8,530 nt of DNA from Candidatus Kapaibacterium sp. Lineage in GTDB: Bacteria > Bacteroidota > Ignavibacteria > Kapaibacteriales > Kapaibacteriaceae. How positions within the stretch are numbered: position 1 is the stretch's first letter; each line of letters starts with the position of its first letter. The stretch covers positions 1 through 8,530 of the forward strand of contig JAURNF010000222.1 in the NCBI GenBank assembly GCA_030830285.1, in the 5' to 3' direction. Positions 7,072 through 8,530 of the stretch are shown here, one piece after another. The notes under the pieces were generated by a model. The model was not told where the DNA came from. It saw only the letters and a program-made list of their open reading frames with translations, and searched no databases. Made by a program: the position numbers and the translations under genes.

Positions 7072-7665
7072 ATGTCAATTGTTCTGGGCTTGATTTGCAT
7101 TGCCTCTGGGCTGTTATCAGCTAGGATGGCATACAAATCGTATGCACTTGTACTTGCTGTAACGTATCTATTCCAGACACTTGCAGTGAGTGTTGTAACT
7201 GCGTCGGTGTTCGAGATGGATTTTACCTGGTACCACGTGGCAATTCCCGTCATCATTGCTGTCATTGTGTGGATCATGTCTAAGCTGAATTTCCTTTGGC
7301 TCTGGGGATCGCTGACGTTGGTAGGCTTGATCCTGCTCGCGAGCATCGGAATGATGGCAGATACAATCACCGATGTAGTGACGGTTCCAACTGTATTGAT
7401 TACCTATGCAATCGCCCTTTTGACGGCGTTTGTGTTGCGTAAGCATGGCAGGGTATTGACGGTCGGTATTACATCTGGATATAATGTTGGGATGGGGTTG
7501 ATTCTCGTTTTAATGGCGGTATGGAGTTCCGATGCTTACGAATCATTGTTTGTAACGGGCGCTCTACTCGTGCTCGCTGGTGTTGGTGCAGGGATCTATT
7601 ATCAGTACAAGGTCGATCGACGATTGATTGATAGTGTATTGAGTAATAGTACAAGTAACGCCTAA
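7072..7665 (+). CDS. Polytopic inner-membrane protein, unknown function (about 7 TM)
   Basis: A 197-residue, strongly hydrophobic protein that I do not recognise. Hydrophobic segments lie at about 2-17, 24-46, 55-69, 74-96, 102-122, 130-151 and 158-177, suggesting seven membrane spans and a short polar tail (KVDRRLIDSVLSNSTSNA). Charged residues are few: R18, K22, K71, and R123-K124 with H125 and R127, mostly in predicted loops. No transporter, protease or enzyme motif is visible. The general look (small glycine-rich helices, GITSGYNVGMG at 132-142) loosely recalls TM7S3/TM198-type (DUF4203) proteins, but this is a weak resemblance only. ATG 7072 has GGAG at 7062-7065, 6 nt upstream, a good site. 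It sits between two small lipoprotein genes on the same strand and may be expressed with them. Confidence 0.75.
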   Translation: MSIVLGLICIASGLLSARMAYKSYALVLAVTYLFQTLAVSVVTASVFEMDFTWYHVAIPVIIAVIVWIMSKLNFLWLWGSLTLVGLILLASIGMMADTITDVVTVPTVLITYAIALLTAFVLRKHGRVLTVGITSGYNVGMGLILVLMAVWSSDAYESLFVTGALLVLAGVGAGIYYQYKVDRRLIDSVLSNSTSNA

Positions 7666-7707
7666 GAGTCGAGAAATTGAATCATCTCACTTTCAATGGG
7701 AGAGAAA

Positions 7708-8070
7708 ATGTTAGCACTGCCAAATCTGGTGCGATCATTCATCTACGTAATGTTTCTTTTGATAGTCGTGAGCTGCAATAGCGAGACTGTGGAATGATCT
7801 GCGGACGACGGTCAAGCTGACGCCACCGAAGAGACTACAAAGACAACCATACCAGATATAAGTGGTTCATATAGTGATCGTGTAGGTGGGTTGTCATTTA
7901 CCTTTTTGTCAACTGGTAAGTTCTACCAAGAACTTATGGGTGAGACGAGTTTTGGAACATGGCGCCGAAGTGGCGATGAGGTAGAGATTACCTATGACGA
8001 TGGATCGAGTGCAAGCGTAAAACTCGGTGAAGATTTCGTTGAGTTCAACGGGATGCGACTGACGAAGTAA
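7708..8070 (+). pseudogene. Small lipoprotein gene interrupted by an in-frame TGA
   Basis: Frame 1 from ATG 7708 gives a good lipoprotein signal peptide: a hydrophobic run ending in the lipobox VVSC with C23, after GGAGA at 7699-7703. After NSETVE the frame meets TGA at 7795-7797 (codon 30). Beyond it the same frame stays open for 90 codons to TAA 8068-8070 and reads as real protein: an acidic, threonine-rich linker (SADDGQADATEETTKTT) and then a compact beta-rich domain with ISGSYSD, LSFTFLSTGKFYQ, FGTWRRSGDEVEITYDDG and a final FNGMRLTK. That is the layout of small Bacteroidota lipoproteins with a DUF-type beta domain. A single change, for example CGA to TGA, explains it; a sequencing error or true recoding are alternatives. 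No well-placed start exists after the TGA. ATG 7696 is a second in-frame start. It follows the membrane-protein gene by 42 nt. Confidence 0.75.
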
Positions 8071-8087
8071 GTATCATCCGGATGCGA

Positions 8088-8141
8088 TGTACAGTGGGGG
8101 CCCTGCTATATGCTGCACGGCCCCCTCTTGTGTATTGTACA
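8088..8141 (+). terminator. GC-rich hairpin, likely terminator of the lipoprotein cassette
   Basis: GGGGGCC (8096-8102) pairs with GGCCCCC (8119-8125); a TGC/GCA inner stem (8104-8106, 8115-8117) and AG/CT outer pairs (8093-8094, 8127-8128) lengthen it. Farther out TGTACA occurs on both sides (8088-8093 and 8136-8141), giving a long imperfect structure. It lies 18 nt or more after the broken lipoprotein stop. The sequence after the main stem (TCTTGTGTATTG) is only modestly T-rich, so termination strength is uncertain. Confidence 0.6.
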
Positions 8142-8156
8142 AGACGAAACGCTAAA

Positions 8157-8317
8157 CGGTGGTGTCTGACAAACCATCGATCCACTTACAATCCATGTCG
8201 CCTAACCGTGGGAGAACAGAGATATAGTCGGACGAGTGATGACTCTCATCACACATGGAACGATACCGAGAAGTAGTTGACCCTCGAAGTGCTTAAGTTT
8301 ACCGCCTGACACCACCG
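8157..8317. repeat. 161-bp segment bounded by 10-bp inverted repeats
   Basis: CGGTGGTGTC at 8157-8166 is the exact reverse complement of GACACCACCG at 8308-8317. The segment between is non-coding. The arrangement fits a MITE-like element or a deleted insertion sequence with short terminal inverted repeats. I see no clear target-site duplication next to the ends, so chance or a regulatory palindrome remains possible. Confidence 0.4.
8236..8252. repeat. Perfect 7-bp hairpin with triloop
   Basis: GTGATGA (8236-8242), loop CTC, TCATCAC (8246-8252). It lies near the middle of the segment bounded by the 10-bp inverted repeats. No T run follows. Confidence 0.4.
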
Positions 8318-8382
8318 ATCAAAAATTGATTCAATAAGTAGACAGTATGCATTGGATAGCACCATCACAAAAAGATGACCAA

Positions 8383-8414
8383 TCAGCAGACCTTGAGCGC
8401 CGACTATCTGCTGA
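8383..8414. repeat. 8-bp inverted repeat TCAGCAGA / TCTGCTGA
   Basis: TCAGCAGA at 8383-8390 and TCTGCTGA at 8407-8414 are exact reverse complements with a 16-nt spacer. The right arm runs into the IS3-end-like stretch. It may be a hairpin or chance. Confidence 0.3.
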
Positions 8415-8438
8415 CCTGCCCCAGTTTATTGGTCCACC
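8412..8438. mobile_element. Possible terminal inverted repeat of an IS3-family element (relic)
   Basis: The stretch starts TGACCTGCCCCAG and continues with TTTATTGGTCCACC. From memory, many IS3-family elements begin with TG and a TGACCTGCCCC...TGGTCCA-like terminal repeat. No orfA/orfB coding sequence follows within the 90 nt left in the window, so this is either a solo end, or the edge of an element lying to the right. This is recognition by eye, not a match to a named element. Confidence 0.25.
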
Positions 8439-8530
8439 TGTAATGTTAGTCATCACGCAGCAAACCTGAAAATAGTTGGTTGAATTGATTCGGGTGCCGG
8501 TGGACGATACCCGAGACTGCTATGCGGTCG

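Larger units (their letters stand above)
8142..8530. other. Non-coding tail with inverted repeats and possible IS relics
   Basis: About 390 nt with no convincing gene on either strand. It contains a pair of 10-bp inverted repeats (8157-8166 and 8308-8317), a perfect small hairpin inside them (8236-8252), an 8-bp inverted repeat at 8383-8414, and next to it a stretch starting near 8412 that resembles an IS3-family end. The picture is of decayed mobile-element sequence, but no transposase remnant can be read. Confidence 0.5.

Noticed and set aside
7795..7797. TGA as a selenocysteine codon in the second lipoprotein
   Set aside because: The only hairpin just downstream (GTCA-AGC-TGAC, near 7811-7821) is tiny and lacks the bulged U and GU-type loop of a bacterial SECIS. 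The residue would sit in a low-complexity linker, not an active site, and no selenocysteine genes are nearby.
8082..8276. Plus-strand open frame of 64 codons near the right end
   Set aside because: It runs through the GC-rich terminator hairpin and into the inverted-repeat segment, and its translation has no domain-like features.
1..8530. CRISPR array, toxin-antitoxin pair or defence system
   Set aside because: No regularly spaced repeats, no Cas-like or toxin-like protein, and no nuclease or helicase motif was found on either strand.

Overview
The window reads as a chromosomal segment from a Bacteroidota/FCB-group bacterium, probably near the Ignavibacteria/Kapabacteria side. The evidence is a large DUF2723 (GT117-like) membrane glycosyltransferase of the type common in this group, a secreted protein with a type IX secretion (T9SS) C-terminal sorting domain, and a moderate, near 50-55% GC composition. 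This placement is inferred from gene content only.

Left part (1-6247), all on the + strand and tightly packed: the 3' end of a ROK-family gene; a 1035-residue DUF2723/GT-C protein; a rhomboid intramembrane serine protease overlapping it by 4 nt (GTGA); an MdtG-like MFS exporter overlapping the rhomboid by 1 nt (TGATG); then a short secreted protein with a CxxCH motif and a T9SS sorting tail. Seven bases after its stop codon comes a canonical tRNA-Pro(GGG), followed 3 nt later by a strong intrinsic terminator with a 13-bp perfect stem. This looks like one transcription unit with the tRNA as its last element. A shared cell-envelope theme (glycosylation, intramembrane proteolysis, export, surface attachment) is plausible, but only the layout supports it.

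Right part (6248-8530) looks different. It begins with an 11-bp tandem repeat just behind the tRNA terminator and about 470 nt without a gene. Then comes a small cassette of poorly recognised envelope genes with good ribosome binding sites: a 100-residue lipoprotein, a 197-residue polytopic membrane protein, and a second small lipoprotein interrupted by an in-frame TGA, which no single uninterrupted open frame reveals. A GC-rich hairpin follows. The last ~390 nt are non-coding and contain inverted repeats and sequence resembling insertion-sequence ends. The tRNA junction plus this content suggests an accessory insertion, but no integrase or intact transposase is visible here.

I do not see a clearly new biological system. 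The best candidates for follow-up are the post-tRNA lipoprotein/membrane cassette with its broken third gene, the heme-like CxxCH motif in a T9SS cargo protein, and the coupled glycosyltransferase-rhomboid-exporter operon.
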